Of a stretch of 64,000 nucleotides of DNA, positions 26,808 to 34,962 are shown piece by piece. Numbering within the stretch: position 1 is the stretch's first letter; each line of letters opens with the position of its first letter. Made by a program: the position numbers and the translations under genes. The notes below the pieces were generated by a model that was not told where the DNA came from, ran no database searches, and saw only the letters and a program-made list of their open reading frames with translations. This DNA is from Pseudoduganella violacea (GTDB taxonomy: Bacteria > Pseudomonadota > Gammaproteobacteria > Burkholderiales > Burkholderiaceae_D), in NCBI RefSeq assembly GCF_014191875.1, contig NZ_JACHXD010000006.1:254605-318604 (forward strand), read 5' to 3'.

Positions 26808-26842
26808 ATTGTGGTTTTCCCTTCAATTTTTCTCGTCTTCGC

Positions 26843-26859
26843 GTAGGAAACTTCCTACA
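26843..26859. promoter_or_regulatory. Shared motif copy A: candidate operator
   Basis: GTAGGAAACTTCCTACA. The first 16 bases form seven-base perfect inverted arms (GTAGGAA / TTCCTAC) around a two-base centre. It lies about 230 bases before the FxDxF gene at 27090. Fourteen of 17 positions match the sequence at 29469-29485, in the next large intergenic region. This looks like a binding site for a dimeric regulator; which one is unknown. Confidence 0.45.
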
Positions 26860-27089
26860 TCGTAGCGTGCGCTTTGCAGCTTGTGAAATGGCAGCGGCTT
26901 TTCCCTCTGAACGGGCGTGCGCTGGTGCATTGCATTTGTAAAGTTTATCTAAGGCATTGTTTTTATTGGGAAATAAAACCATGTCAATCGTGCAATGTTC
27001 TTTTTTACCCCATGTTAGTATCGCGGCGCAGTACTTGATGAACCCGGTTGCCTTCGGGTGACCGACCTTATTTTTACGGGGGTAATACA

Positions 27090-27623
27090 ATGCATGGTAA
27101 GAAAATTTTTGCTGCAGTAGCACTGGCGGCAGCCTCGCTGGCAGCTGGTTCGGCCTACGCGGCCGATGTCAGCCAAAGCAAGAACATCACGCTGACCGGC
27201 GGCACCATCGACTATGGCCGTTCGCTGCAAGCCAACGCGGGCGACACCTTTAGCGACCGCTGGAACTTCACCTTGGGCGGCACCGGCGACATCGGCACCG
27301 GCGTCGTGGCCGTCAGCCCGGGTCTGGTGGATGTCATCAGCATCACCGGCTTCAGCCTGTTCAACTCCGCCGGCCTGTCCCTGGGCGGCGTGCAACAGGC
27401 CAGCGGCCTGGCGGATGTGTGGACCCTGAACACCAGCCAGCTGGTGGGCGACAGCTACTATCTGCTGATCACCGGCACCGTGCTGACGTCGAAAGCCATC
27501 AGCTACGGTGGCAATCTGACCGTGACTGCCGTGCCTGAGCCTGCCACCTACGGCATGCTGCTGGCCGGTCTGGGTGTGGCTGGTTTCCTGGCCCGCCGCC
27601 GCAAAGACGATAAAGCCGCTTAA
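27090..27623 (+). CDS. FxDxF-type PEP-CTERM protein 3
   Basis: Third FxDxF-type exported protein, 177 residues. Signal peptide 1-24 (AVALAAASLAAGSAYA), motif TFSDRWNF near residue 52, the matching GFSLFNSAGLSL strand, and a sorting signal VPEPATYGMLLAGLGVAGF with basic tail ARRRKDDKAA. The start at 27090 follows a GGGGG ribosome-binding site; an upstream in-frame ATG at 27048 would add residues without signal-peptide character. It has its own intergenic region and terminator, so it is monocistronic. Probable exosortase substrate; role unknown. Confidence 0.9.
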   Translation: MHGKKIFAAVALAAASLAAGSAYAADVSQSKNITLTGGTIDYGRSLQANAGDTFSDRWNFTLGGTGDIGTGVVAVSPGLVDVISITGFSLFNSAGLSLGGVQQASGLADVWTLNTSQLVGDSYYLLITGTVLTSKAISYGGNLTVTAVPEPATYGMLLAGLGVAGFLARRRKDDKAA

Positions 27624-27640
27624 GCTCGCGCTATAATCGG

Positions 27641-27680
27641 AACGGAAGCTGCCGCCGCTGAGCGGCAGCTTCCGTTTTTT
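27641..27680 (+). terminator. Terminator after PEP-CTERM gene 3
   Basis: Fifteen-base perfect stem (27641-27655 with 27662-27676) and six-base loop, followed by TTTTTTATT. Among the strongest hairpins in the window. Confidence 0.93.
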
Positions 27681-27709
27681 ATTATTGTGACTTCCACGGA
27701 GTGAGCGTT

Positions 27710-28741
27710 TTGCGTTTCCTGTCCCTTTCCCGGGTGGCCGCCGTGGCCGCTGCCCTGACTGCCTTGCCGGCCGCCGCCGACTCCGGCCTGCCGCCCGCCG
27801 CCGGCTTGCAGCCCGCCCAGCTCGCCATTGTCATCAATGACGAAGAACCGAACAGCGTCGAAATCGGCGAGTATTACCGCAAGGCGCGCCATATCCCCGA
27901 TGCCAATGTGGTGCATGTGCGCATTCCGCAGCGCCCGCGCAAGCTCGATGTGATCAGCTTCGGCAAGCTCAAGGATGAAATCAACGCCAAGCTCGGCCCC
28001 GAGATCCAGGCCGTGCTCTTTGTCTGGACCGCGCCCTATGCGGTCGAATGCAATTCCCTGACCAGCGCCTATGCCCTGGGCTTCGATGCCGAGCAGTGCG
28101 CCAAGCCTTGCGGACCGGGCAAGTCCAGTCCCTATTTCAACTCGAACGCGGCCAAGCCCGCGCAACAGCATATGATGCGCCTGGCCATGCTGATGCCGAC
28201 CGAATCGGTGGCCGATGCCAAGGCGTTGATTGGACGCGGCATGGCGGGCGGCTTCAGCATGCCGTCGGCCAACGCCTACTTCCTGATCACCAGCGAACAG
28301 GCGCGCAATAGCCGCGCCCAGTTCTTCCCCAAGAGCACCGCGCTGCCGGCGCGCCGCCTGAGCATCAAGACCCAGCAGTCCGATGTGCTGGAAGGCGCGC
28401 GCGACATCATGTTCTACCAAACCGGCAAGGCGCGCGTCGAGAAGCTGGATACCCTGCAATTCCTGCCCGGCGCCCTGACCGACCACCTGACCTCGACGGG
28501 GGGCGATCTGCTGGGGACGACGCAGATGAGCAGCCTGCGCTGGCTCGAAGCGGGCGCCACGGCCAGTTATGGTTCCGTTAGCGAACCCTGCAATTACTGG
28601 CAGAAATTCCCCAATTCCGCCGTGCTGCTGCGCCATTACCTGAACGGCGCCACGGCCGTCGAAGCCTATTGGCGCAGCGTGGCCTGGCCGGCCCAGGGCC
28701 TGTTCATCGGCGAGCCGCTCGCCGCGCCTTACCGGCGCTGA
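27710..28741 (+). CDS. TIGR03790-like secreted protein
   Basis: Exported protein of about 343 residues resembling the TIGR03790 family, which is often found in genomes with PEP-CTERM systems and has no established function. Signal peptide RFLSLSRVAAVAAALTALPA, then LAIVINDEEPNSVEIGEYY, a family-like opening, and VLFVWTAPYAVECNSLTSAY with a Cys. The start is not ATG. GTG at 27701 touches the ACGGAG ribosome-binding site, while the in-frame TTG at 27710 is spaced correctly, so the latter was chosen. The 3' end overlaps the convergent PEP-CTERM gene on the minus strand by 38 bases. Confidence 0.75.
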   Translation: MRFLSLSRVAAVAAALTALPAAADSGLPPAAGLQPAQLAIVINDEEPNSVEIGEYYRKARHIPDANVVHVRIPQRPRKLDVISFGKLKDEINAKLGPEIQAVLFVWTAPYAVECNSLTSAYALGFDAEQCAKPCGPGKSSPYFNSNAAKPAQQHMMRLAMLMPTESVADAKALIGRGMAGGFSMPSANAYFLITSEQARNSRAQFFPKSTALPARRLSIKTQQSDVLEGARDIMFYQTGKARVEKLDTLQFLPGALTDHLTSTGGDLLGTTQMSSLRWLEAGATASYGSVSEPCNYWQKFPNSAVLLRHYLNGATAVEAYWRSVAWPAQGLFIGEPLAAPYRR

Positions 28742-29354
28742 GCAGGGCCAGCCCCACTAGCAGACTGAGCCATGTAGCCGGCTCCGGCACCGGCGCGCTG
28801 GCCACCAGTCCGCCCTCGCGCGACGTGAGGGGGCCGCCGCCCAGGCCGAAGCGCTCGGGGCTGGCCGCGGCGGCGCCGCGCAGCCAGCCGGGCGCGGGTT
28901 CGCGCCACCAGTACACATCCGCTAGCGCCCGCCGTTGGCCGGCGGCGCGCCATTCTTCCGCTTCCACGCCGAAGCGCCAGCCGGGCAGGGCGGCTTGGCG
29001 CGGCCCCGCATCGCCGGCGGGCGCCGCGCCCGCCAGCGCCAAGCCCAGCGCATGCTGCTCGCCCAGATCGAGAAAGCGGTGGCGCGGCGCATCCTCTTCA
29101 TGGCCGTTCCCGTCCTGCCGTCCGCTGTCGCCGTCGTTGGTACGGTTCCCGCTGCCGACTTCGCCATCGTGCAGGCGGCAGGGGTTGTACCTGGCATCCA
29201 GATCGGCGCGCGCGCGCGGCTCGCGCAAATGGCTGGAGCAGGGGGAGGCGGGATTCGCGGCGGCGCTGGCAGCCGGGCTGGCGTGGGCCGGCGCGCCGCC
29301 GAGTGTCAGCAGGGCCGCCAGCGGCAGCAAGGCAAGACGGTGCAGGAAGCTCAT
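28704..29354 (-). CDS. PEP-CTERM protein 4 (minus strand)
   Basis: Exported protein of 216 residues: signal peptide SFLHRLALLPLAALLTLGG to PAHA, a polar mid-part with no recognised fold, and the sorting signal VPEPATWLSLLVGLALLSAG with tail KARRAARR. Start taken at 29354 (MSFLHRL) because the signal peptide begins there; the frame extends further upstream without such character. Its last 38 bases lie under the end of the TIGR03790-like gene on the opposite strand, so the C-terminal sorting tail and the partner's C terminus are encoded by the same DNA. Function unknown. Confidence 0.78.
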   Translation of the reverse strand: MSFLHRLALLPLAALLTLGGAPAHASPAASAAANPASPCSSHLREPRARADLDARYNPCRLHDGEVGSGNRTNDGDSGRQDGNGHEEDAPRHRFLDLGEQHALGLALAGAAPAGDAGPRQAALPGWRFGVEAEEWRAAGQRRALADVYWWREPAPGWLRGAAAASPERFGLGGGPLTSREGGLVASAPVPEPATWLSLLVGLALLSAGKARRAARR

Positions 29355-29468
29355 GATCAGTATCCCGGAAGGCAGGCGCGCAGGCCCATTTCTGATATGA
29401 AACGATGCTTGGTGTTCTGGCAGTGTGCGCCATTCCATGGGAGCAGCGGTGGTTGCTACGCGACAGAT

Positions 29469-29485
29469 GTAGGAAATGTCCGACA
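29469..29485. promoter_or_regulatory. Shared motif copy B: candidate operator
   Basis: GTAGGAAATGTCCGACA, an imperfect inverted repeat (TGT-x-GGA ... TCC-x-ACA when the flanking T is included) matching copy A at 26843 in 14 of 17 positions. It lies in the divergent gap between the minus-strand PEP-CTERM gene (start 29354) and the nuclease gene (start 29602), so it could control either or both. Confidence 0.45.
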
Positions 29486-29601
29486 TTTTCACTTGCCATA
29501 ATTGAATTAATGTATTGTCATTAAGCAGTAATAACAGGCCGCTAATATGTGAATAGCAATATTGAAGTCCTTTTGTTAACTTCTTTACCCCCGACAAAAA
29601 C

Positions 29602-32598
29602 ATGAACCGATACGTATCTGCCCGCTTCGGCGCGCCTACCGCCCGCCTGACCGTGCTGGCCTCCCTGTTCGCCGGCCTGAGCGTTCCCGCGCTGGCCGCT
29701 TCCGACATCGTCATCAGCCAGGTGTATGGCGGTGGCGGCAATAATGGCGCCACCTACAAGGCCGACTTCATCGAGCTGTTCAACCGCGGCGCCAAGCCGG
29801 TGGCCCTGAACGGCTGGAGCGTGCAGTACGCCAGCGCCGCCGGCACCAGCTGGCAGAAAACGGCGCTGCCCGACGTCACCCTGCAGCCCGGCCAGTACTA
29901 CCTGGTGCGCGAGGCGCTCGGCGCCGGCGGCAGCGTCGACGTGCCGGCCGACGTGAGCGGCAGCATCCCGATGTCGGGCACGGCCGGCAAGGTGGCCTTG
30001 AGCAATGCCAATGTGGCCCTGAGCGGCGCCAATCCGGGCGGCGCCAGCGTCATCGACCTGCTCGGCTGGGGCGCGGCCAATGCCTATGAAGGCGGCGCGG
30101 CCGCCGGCGGCACCGGCAATGCCACGGCCGTGCTGCGCAAGGAAGAGGGCTGCAGCGACAGCGACCAGAACGGCGCCGACTTCGCCGTGCTGGCCCCGGC
30201 GCCGCGCAATAGCGGCGCGCCGCGCCACGTCTGCGGCGGAGCGGTGGTGAAACCGGTCGTGGTGAGCTGCCCGGCGGCCTTGCCGGTGGCGCTCGGCAGC
30301 GCAGGCAGCGCCGCGCTGACGGCCAAGGATGAGGACGGCATCGTCAGCAGCGCCAGCCTGAGCGGCGGCGTGGCCGGCATCAGCCTTGAGCACTTCACGC
30401 CGGCCAGCGCCGCCGGCGCCAGCGCCAGCGCCCAGCTGACGGTGGCCGCCGGCGTGGCGGTCGGCAGCTATCCGCTCAGCGTGCGCTTCGCCAATACCGA
30501 TGGCGACGCCAGCAGCTGCGACATCACCGTCACCGTGGCCGCCACCGGCGGCGTGACGCGCCGCATCCCGCAAATCCAGGGCAGCGGCGCCACCAGCCCG
30601 GACAACGGCACGGTGCAGACCACCGAAGGCGTGCTGACCCTCAAAGTGGGCGGCGGCTTCTTCCTGCAGGACGCGGCCGGCGACGGCGACCCCACCACCT
30701 CGGACGGCCTGTTTGTCTACACCGGCGCCACCGCCAGCAACGCCCAGCCGGGCGATCTGGTGCGCGTGACCGGCACCGTGTTCGAATACACGCCGAGCGG
30801 CGCCAAGCGTTCCTACACCGAGCTCAAGGATGTGACGGCCATTACCGTGCGCAGCAGCGGCCACAGCATCACCCCGGCCAATATCGAGCTGCCCAATGCC
30901 CAGCTGGACCGCGTCGAAGGCATGCTGGTGCGCTTCGTGCGCCCGCTGACCGTGTCCCAGGCCGAATACCTGGGCCAGCGCGGCGAGCTGAGCCTGTCCT
31001 CGGGCCGCCTCGAACTGCCGACCAACCGCTACGCGCCGCGCTCGGCCGAAGCCCAGGCCCTGGCTGCCGCCAACGCCGCCAACCTGATCGTGCTCGACGA
31101 CGGCATCTTCACCACGCCGACCACCATCCCCTATATCGGCCAGGACAATACCGTGCGCGCCGGCGACACCGTGTCCGACCTGACCGGCGTGATCGACTTC
31201 GGCGCCATCGGCGGCGGCGGCGCGGCCTTCAAGCTGCAGCCCGTGGGCGCGCCGCGCTTCTCGCGCGACAACCCGCGCGGCGGCGCGCCGCTGCTGGCGG
31301 CCGGCAATGTGAAGGTGGCCAGCGCCAATGTGCTGAACTTCTTCACCACCTTCACCAACGGCATGAACGCGGCCGGCCAGAGCAACCAGGGTTGCAGCCT
31401 GGGCGGCTCGGTGTCGCGCAATAACTGCCGCGGCGCCGACAATCTGAACGAATTCATCCGCCAGCGCGACAAGATCGTGGCCGAGCTCAAAGGCATCGAC
31501 GCCGATGTCGTGGGCTTGATGGAAATCCAGAACAATGGCGACACCGCCGTCAACTACCTGGTCGACAGCCTGAACGCGTCCTACGGCGCCACCGTCTACG
31601 CCGCGGTGCCGAAACCGGCCGCCACCGGCACCGACGCCATCCGCGTCGCCATGATCTACAAGCCCGGCCGCCTGAGCCTGGCCGGCCCGGCCCTGGCCGA
31701 CGACCACAGCATCAACAACCGGCCGCCGATGGCCCAGACCTTCCGCGCCGCCAACGGCGAGAAGTTCTCGCTCATCGTCAACCACCTGAAATCGAAGGGC
31801 AGCTGCCCGGGCGGCAGCGGCGCCGACGCCGACCGCGGCGATGGCCAGAGCTGCTGGAACGCCACCCGCGTGCAGCAGGCCCAGCGCCTGGCCCAGGTCT
31901 TCGTGCCGCAGGTGGCGGCCGCCGCCGGCGACCCCGACGTGCTGCTGATCGGCGATATGAACGCCTACGGCATGGAAGACCCGATCGCCGCCATCACCGC
32001 GCGCGGCTTCGTCAACCAGCTGGAGCGCTTCGTGCGTCCGCAAGGCCTGCCTTACTCCTACGTCTTCGGCCACCAGGCCGGCTACCTCGACCACGCCCTG
32101 GCCAGCGCCACGCTGAACCCGCAAGTGGCCGGCGCCGCCGAATGGCATGTGAACGCCGACGAGCCGACCGTGATCGACTACAACACCGACGGCAAGCCGC
32201 AGGATCTGTACGACGCGCTGCCTTACCGCGCCTCCGACCACGATCCGGTGGTGGTCAGCCTGAACCTGCAGCCGGCCGTCAGCGACATCACGGCCAGCGT
32301 GCAGGTGCAAAGCTCGGCCCTGGTGTTCAACCGCGCCACGCAGAAATTCAGCGGCACCATCACCGTACGCAATCACGGCAGCGAGGTGCTGAGCGGTCCC
32401 TTCCAGCTGGCGCTGGAAAACCTGACGGCCGGCGTCAGCCTGAGCAACGCCACCGGCAGCCATCAGGGCGCGCCCTACATCACTCTGAACGCCAGCGAGC
32501 TGGCGCCGGGCGCGGCGCTCACGGTGGCGGTCAGCTTCAGCAACCCGTCCAAGGTCAACACCAGCTACAGCACCAAGCTGTATCGCGGTAACTTCTAA
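29602..32598 (+). CDS. ExeM/NucH-family extracellular endonuclease
   Basis: Large secreted DNase-type protein of 998 residues. Signal peptide to about residue 33 (VPALAAS), a lamin-tail domain (IVISQVYGGGGNNG ... FIELFNRG), a middle OB/Ig-like region, then an endonuclease/exonuclease/phosphatase domain from about residue 570. That domain shows VASANVLNFF, LMEIQNNGD (catalytic Glu), LLIGDMNAYG (GDxN) and ASDHDPVVV (SDHD). The C-terminal 110 residues are a beta-sandwich-like region without a PEP-CTERM signal. It likely degrades extracellular DNA for biofilm remodelling or nutrient use. Its stop overlaps the next in-frame ATG by one base, so it is cotranscribed with a PEP-CTERM gene. Confidence 0.9.
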   Translation: MNRYVSARFGAPTARLTVLASLFAGLSVPALAASDIVISQVYGGGGNNGATYKADFIELFNRGAKPVALNGWSVQYASAAGTSWQKTALPDVTLQPGQYYLVREALGAGGSVDVPADVSGSIPMSGTAGKVALSNANVALSGANPGGASVIDLLGWGAANAYEGGAAAGGTGNATAVLRKEEGCSDSDQNGADFAVLAPAPRNSGAPRHVCGGAVVKPVVVSCPAALPVALGSAGSAALTAKDEDGIVSSASLSGGVAGISLEHFTPASAAGASASAQLTVAAGVAVGSYPLSVRFANTDGDASSCDITVTVAATGGVTRRIPQIQGSGATSPDNGTVQTTEGVLTLKVGGGFFLQDAAGDGDPTTSDGLFVYTGATASNAQPGDLVRVTGTVFEYTPSGAKRSYTELKDVTAITVRSSGHSITPANIELPNAQLDRVEGMLVRFVRPLTVSQAEYLGQRGELSLSSGRLELPTNRYAPRSAEAQALAAANAANLIVLDDGIFTTPTTIPYIGQDNTVRAGDTVSDLTGVIDFGAIGGGGAAFKLQPVGAPRFSRDNPRGGAPLLAAGNVKVASANVLNFFTTFTNGMNAAGQSNQGCSLGGSVSRNNCRGADNLNEFIRQRDKIVAELKGIDADVVGLMEIQNNGDTAVNYLVDSLNASYGATVYAAVPKPAATGTDAIRVAMIYKPGRLSLAGPALADDHSINNRPPMAQTFRAANGEKFSLIVNHLKSKGSCPGGSGADADRGDGQSCWNATRVQQAQRLAQVFVPQVAAAAGDPDVLLIGDMNAYGMEDPIAAITARGFVNQLERFVRPQGLPYSYVFGHQAGYLDHALASATLNPQVAGAAEWHVNADEPTVIDYNTDGKPQDLYDALPYRASDHDPVVVSLNLQPAVSDITASVQVQSSALVFNRATQKFSGTITVRNHGSEVLSGPFQLALENLTAGVSLSNATGSHQGAPYITLNASELAPGAALTVAVSFSNPSKVNTSYSTKLYRGNF

Positions 32599-32618
32599 TG
32601 CTTAAGGAAAAACACACC

Positions 32619-33284
32619 ATGTTCACCACTTCCACCTTCTCCCTGCGCCAGCTGGCGCGCCAGGCCGTGGCCGCCGTCACCCTGGCCCTGCTCAGCGGCC
32701 TGGCCGCCGCCGGCACGCTGAGTGTGTCGATCGACACGCGCGGCTTCGGCAGCACTGGCTGGCTGGACTTCCAGTTCAACCCGGCCGGCACCGGCCTGAG
32801 CCCGGCCGCCACGGCGCGCCTGAGCAACTTCCACGGCTTCGACGCCGGCGCCGCCACCGAAGTCTTCGGCGACGTCAGCGGCGCGCTGGCCAGCGGCTAT
32901 GTGTTGCGCAATAGCGGCAGCTGGAACGACCTGTTGCACGCCGTGAACTTCGGCGGCCTGCTGCGCTTTGACCTCAACATCAGCGGCGACGCCGATCTGT
33001 CGGGCAGCATCAACCAGTCCGCGTTTGCCGTGTCCGCCTACGCGGCCGACAAGGTCACGCTGCTGGGCAATCCGTCCGGCATCGATGGCAGCCTGGTCAG
33101 CTTCGCCTGGACCCCGGGCACGGCCGTCGGCGCCGCTGGCCGCCTCGACACCACGATTTCCTCGGCGGCCGCCAGCGTCAGCCAAGTGCCGGAACCGTCG
33201 ATGCTGGTGCTGACCGCCACCGGCCTGTTGCTGATAACGGGCATGTTGCGCCGCCGCAAACCTTGGGATGGCGATAAGCTGTAA
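32619..33284 (+). CDS. PEP-CTERM protein 5, coupled to the nuclease gene
   Basis: Exported protein of 221 residues: long signal peptide (RQLARQAVAAVTLALLSGLAAA), a beta-rich region beginning GTLSVSIDTRGFGSTGWLDFQ, and sorting signal VPEPSMLVLTATGLLLITG with tail MLRRRKPW. It resembles the NF038129-type PEP-CTERM family, but that is from memory only. Two starts are possible: 32598, overlapping the nuclease stop, or 32619, which follows AAGGA by ten bases and gives a normal signal peptide; the second was chosen. Cotranscription with an extracellular nuclease suggests a matrix or surface role linked to DNA turnover. Confidence 0.85.
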   Translation: MFTTSTFSLRQLARQAVAAVTLALLSGLAAAGTLSVSIDTRGFGSTGWLDFQFNPAGTGLSPAATARLSNFHGFDAGAATEVFGDVSGALASGYVLRNSGSWNDLLHAVNFGGLLRFDLNISGDADLSGSINQSAFAVSAYAADKVTLLGNPSGIDGSLVSFAWTPGTAVGAAGRLDTTISSAAASVSQVPEPSMLVLTATGLLLITGMLRRRKPWDGDKL

Positions 33285-33332
33285 GTCTTGCGCTAACCCC
33301 CTGCACGCGGAAAAGTGATGCGTGCACGCCAC

Positions 33333-33373
33333 AGAGACGCACCGGGCCCGGATGGCCGGTGCGTCTCTTCTTT
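33333..33373 (+). terminator. Terminator after the nuclease - PEP-CTERM operon
   Basis: Thirteen-base perfect stem AGAGACGCACCGG / CCGGTGCGTCTCT with a ten-base loop, then TCTTTT. Confidence 0.88.
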
Positions 33374-33554
33374 TGAATGGAAAGTCTTGTTTCTGCTGGG
33401 ATTTTTGACACGCAAGCGCCCCATTTGCCCTGACTGTAACCGGGAGCTACGTAGTATTTGGAATGGACACTTCAGATTAATACATAGTTAAATTTGTTTT
33501 TAACTTAAGGCAAGCCCGAGAGCTACGCCTGCGTATAAGAAGACTGGAGACTTT

Positions 33555-34334
33555 GTGCAACCCATCGTAATTCTGAATCCGCAGCAGCAGCAGCACCTGT
33601 TGCATGCCTTCGAAACCGCGCTGGCCATCGGCGAACGCAGCCAGTTCTTCCTGTGGACCCAGGGGCAGTTGCAGGCGCTCTTGCCGCACCGCGTGCTGGT
33701 GTGCCTGCAACTGGGGCCGAATGGCGCTGTGCTGCATAGCGAATGCTTCCACAGCGGCGTGCTGGATGAGGGATTGCGCCGCAGCCTGTGCGATCCGGCC
33801 AGCGGGCTGGCCGTGCGCCTGCAGCGCCGCTACCGCGAAGGCGCGGCCGTGCCGCTGGCCCTGTGCGCCGCCGCGCCGCAAGGCCGCCAGCAGGGCGTTC
33901 CCGGCAATCTGCCGGCCGAATTGCATGCGCTTGGCCTCGACAATGTGCTGGCCCACGGCAGCGACAGCCTGCCGGGCGGCGCCACCTTCTTCTGCCTGTT
34001 CGGCGTGGCGCCGGCGCCTGATGCCCGCCATGCCCACTGCCTGCGCCTGCTGCTGCCGTATCTGCACATGGGTTTGCAAAGCCTGGGCACGCCCGCCGAG
34101 GGCGCCGGCACGGCCCGCATCAGTGCGCGCCAGGCCCAGATCATGCGCTGGCTGCGCGAAGGCAAGGGCAATGAGGAAATCGGCCAGCTGCTCGGCATCA
34201 GCGGCCTGACCGTGAAGAACCATTTGCAGCGCCTGTACCGCCAGCTGGGCGTGAGCAACCGCGCCCACGCCGTGGCCCGCTGCGCCAGCCTGCGCCTGCC
34301 GGACGCCGGTCCCTATACCGAAGCGCGCCTGTAA
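33555..34334 (+). CDS. epsA: LuxR-family regulator EpsA
   Basis: Transcription regulator of the EpsA type found with XrtB/PEP-CTERM EPS loci. It has an N-terminal ligand- or signal-binding-like region (QQQQHLLHAFETALAIGERS) and a C-terminal LuxR helix-turn-helix from about residue 190: ISARQAQIMRWLREGKGNEEIGQLL, then GLTVKNHLQRLYRQLGVSNRAHAV. Length of 259 fits. The start is GTG at 33555, set by GGAG five bases upstream. It probably controls the EPS genes and perhaps the PEP-CTERM genes, but sits 22 kb from the locus start rather than next to it. It carries its own 270-base intergenic region with a repeated (G)GAGCTACG at 33443 and 33516. Confidence 0.88.
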   Translation: MQPIVILNPQQQQHLLHAFETALAIGERSQFFLWTQGQLQALLPHRVLVCLQLGPNGAVLHSECFHSGVLDEGLRRSLCDPASGLAVRLQRRYREGAAVPLALCAAAPQGRQQGVPGNLPAELHALGLDNVLAHGSDSLPGGATFFCLFGVAPAPDARHAHCLRLLLPYLHMGLQSLGTPAEGAGTARISARQAQIMRWLREGKGNEEIGQLLGISGLTVKNHLQRLYRQLGVSNRAHAVARCASLRLPDAGPYTEARL

Positions 34335-34356
34335 GGCCGCGCCGCGCGTCGGCCGC

Positions 34357-34399
34357 GCGGCAAACCAGACAGCCCAAGCTGGCCTGTCTGGTTTGCCGC
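34357..34399. repeat. Perfect 16-base inverted repeat after epsA
   Basis: GCGGCAAACCAGACAG and its exact complement CTGTCTGGTTTGCCGC are separated by 11 bases. It begins 23 bases after the epsA stop. It lacks a T tract, so it may be a Rho-linked or RNA-stabilising hairpin rather than a simple terminator. Confidence 0.8.
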
Positions 34400-34491
34400 C
34401 GCCGTGGCCCCACGCCTTGGCCGGAGCCATGCTGCTTGACCATCCTGGCGGGCAGCGCGATCATGGGCTTTTTCCTGCCCGGATCCCTTCC

Positions 34492-34896
34492 ATGAAAATC
34501 CTGTTTCCCGCGCTGCTGGCCGCCGTGCTGTGCGGCGCCTGCGCTGCGCCGCCCGCCGCCACGACGCCGCCAGCCGGCGCGGCCGAGACGCCGGATGCGG
34601 CGTCCACCTTGGCCCGCATCCGCACCCTGGCCGCCCACAACAGCTGCAGCAGCGCCAGCCAATGCCATAGCCTGCCCCTGGGCGCCAAGGCTTGCGGCGG
34701 GCCGGAAGCCTATCTGCCCTGGTCCAGCGCCAGCGCCGACGGCGCGCGCCTGCAAGCGCTGGCCCGGCGCTACCAGGCCCAGCGCGTCAAGGAAAATGCC
34801 GGCCTGGCCTCCGATTGCAGCCTGGTCGACGATCCCGGCGCCGTCTGCCGCGCCGGCCGCTGCCAGGCCGGCGGCGCGTCCGCCGCCGCCCAATAA
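34492..34896 (+). CDS. Small Cys-containing lipoprotein, unknown function
   Basis: Predicted lipoprotein of 134 residues. Signal: KILFPALLAAVLCGACAAPP, with lipobox CGAC, lipid Cys at residue 17. An Ala/Pro/Thr-rich linker follows, then a compact domain with NSCSSASQCHSL, GAKACGGPEAYLPW and DCSLVDDPGAVC...CQAG, giving six Cys residues likely to form disulphides. I do not recognise a named family, although similar short CGGP-containing proteins are common in Gammaproteobacteria and Betaproteobacteria. Weak ribosome-binding site (GGAT). It faces the protease gene convergently, across a hairpin. Confidence 0.75.
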   Translation: MKILFPALLAAVLCGACAAPPAATTPPAGAAETPDAASTLARIRTLAAHNSCSSASQCHSLPLGAKACGGPEAYLPWSSASADGARLQALARRYQAQRVKENAGLASDCSLVDDPGAVCRAGRCQAGGASAAAQ

Positions 34897-34925
34897 AAAA
34901 GGCCGCGAGCGGGACTCGCGGCCTT
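34895..34925. terminator. Terminator between convergent lipoprotein and protease genes
   Basis: Eleven-base perfect stem AAGGCCGCGAG / CTCGCGGCCTT (34899-34909, 34915-34925) with five-base loop. The A run on the plus strand at 34895-34900 reads as a T tract on the minus strand, so it mainly ends the protease transcript. Confidence 0.85.
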
Positions 34926-34962
34926 GGCGGAGCAGGGCGCCCGCGGTGGGCGCCAGTGCCGC

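Larger units (their letters stand above)
26763..27089. other. 327-base gap between PEP-CTERM genes 2 and 3
   Basis: Holds the terminator at 26782-26807, the palindrome-like motif at 26843-26859, an AT-rich stretch (about 26930-27010), a possible extended -10 TG-T-TAGTAT at 27013-27021, and the GGGGG ribosome-binding site before 27090. A 105-codon frame on the minus strand across it has no recognisable features and was not called a gene. Confidence 0.6.

Noticed and set aside
26806..27123. 105-codon minus-strand frame in the gap before FxDxF gene 3
   Set aside because: No ribosome-binding site, spans a terminator, and has no similarity features.
29542..32463. 973-codon minus-strand frame across the nuclease gene
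   Set aside because: Shadow; Gly/Ala/Arg/His-rich product without motifs.
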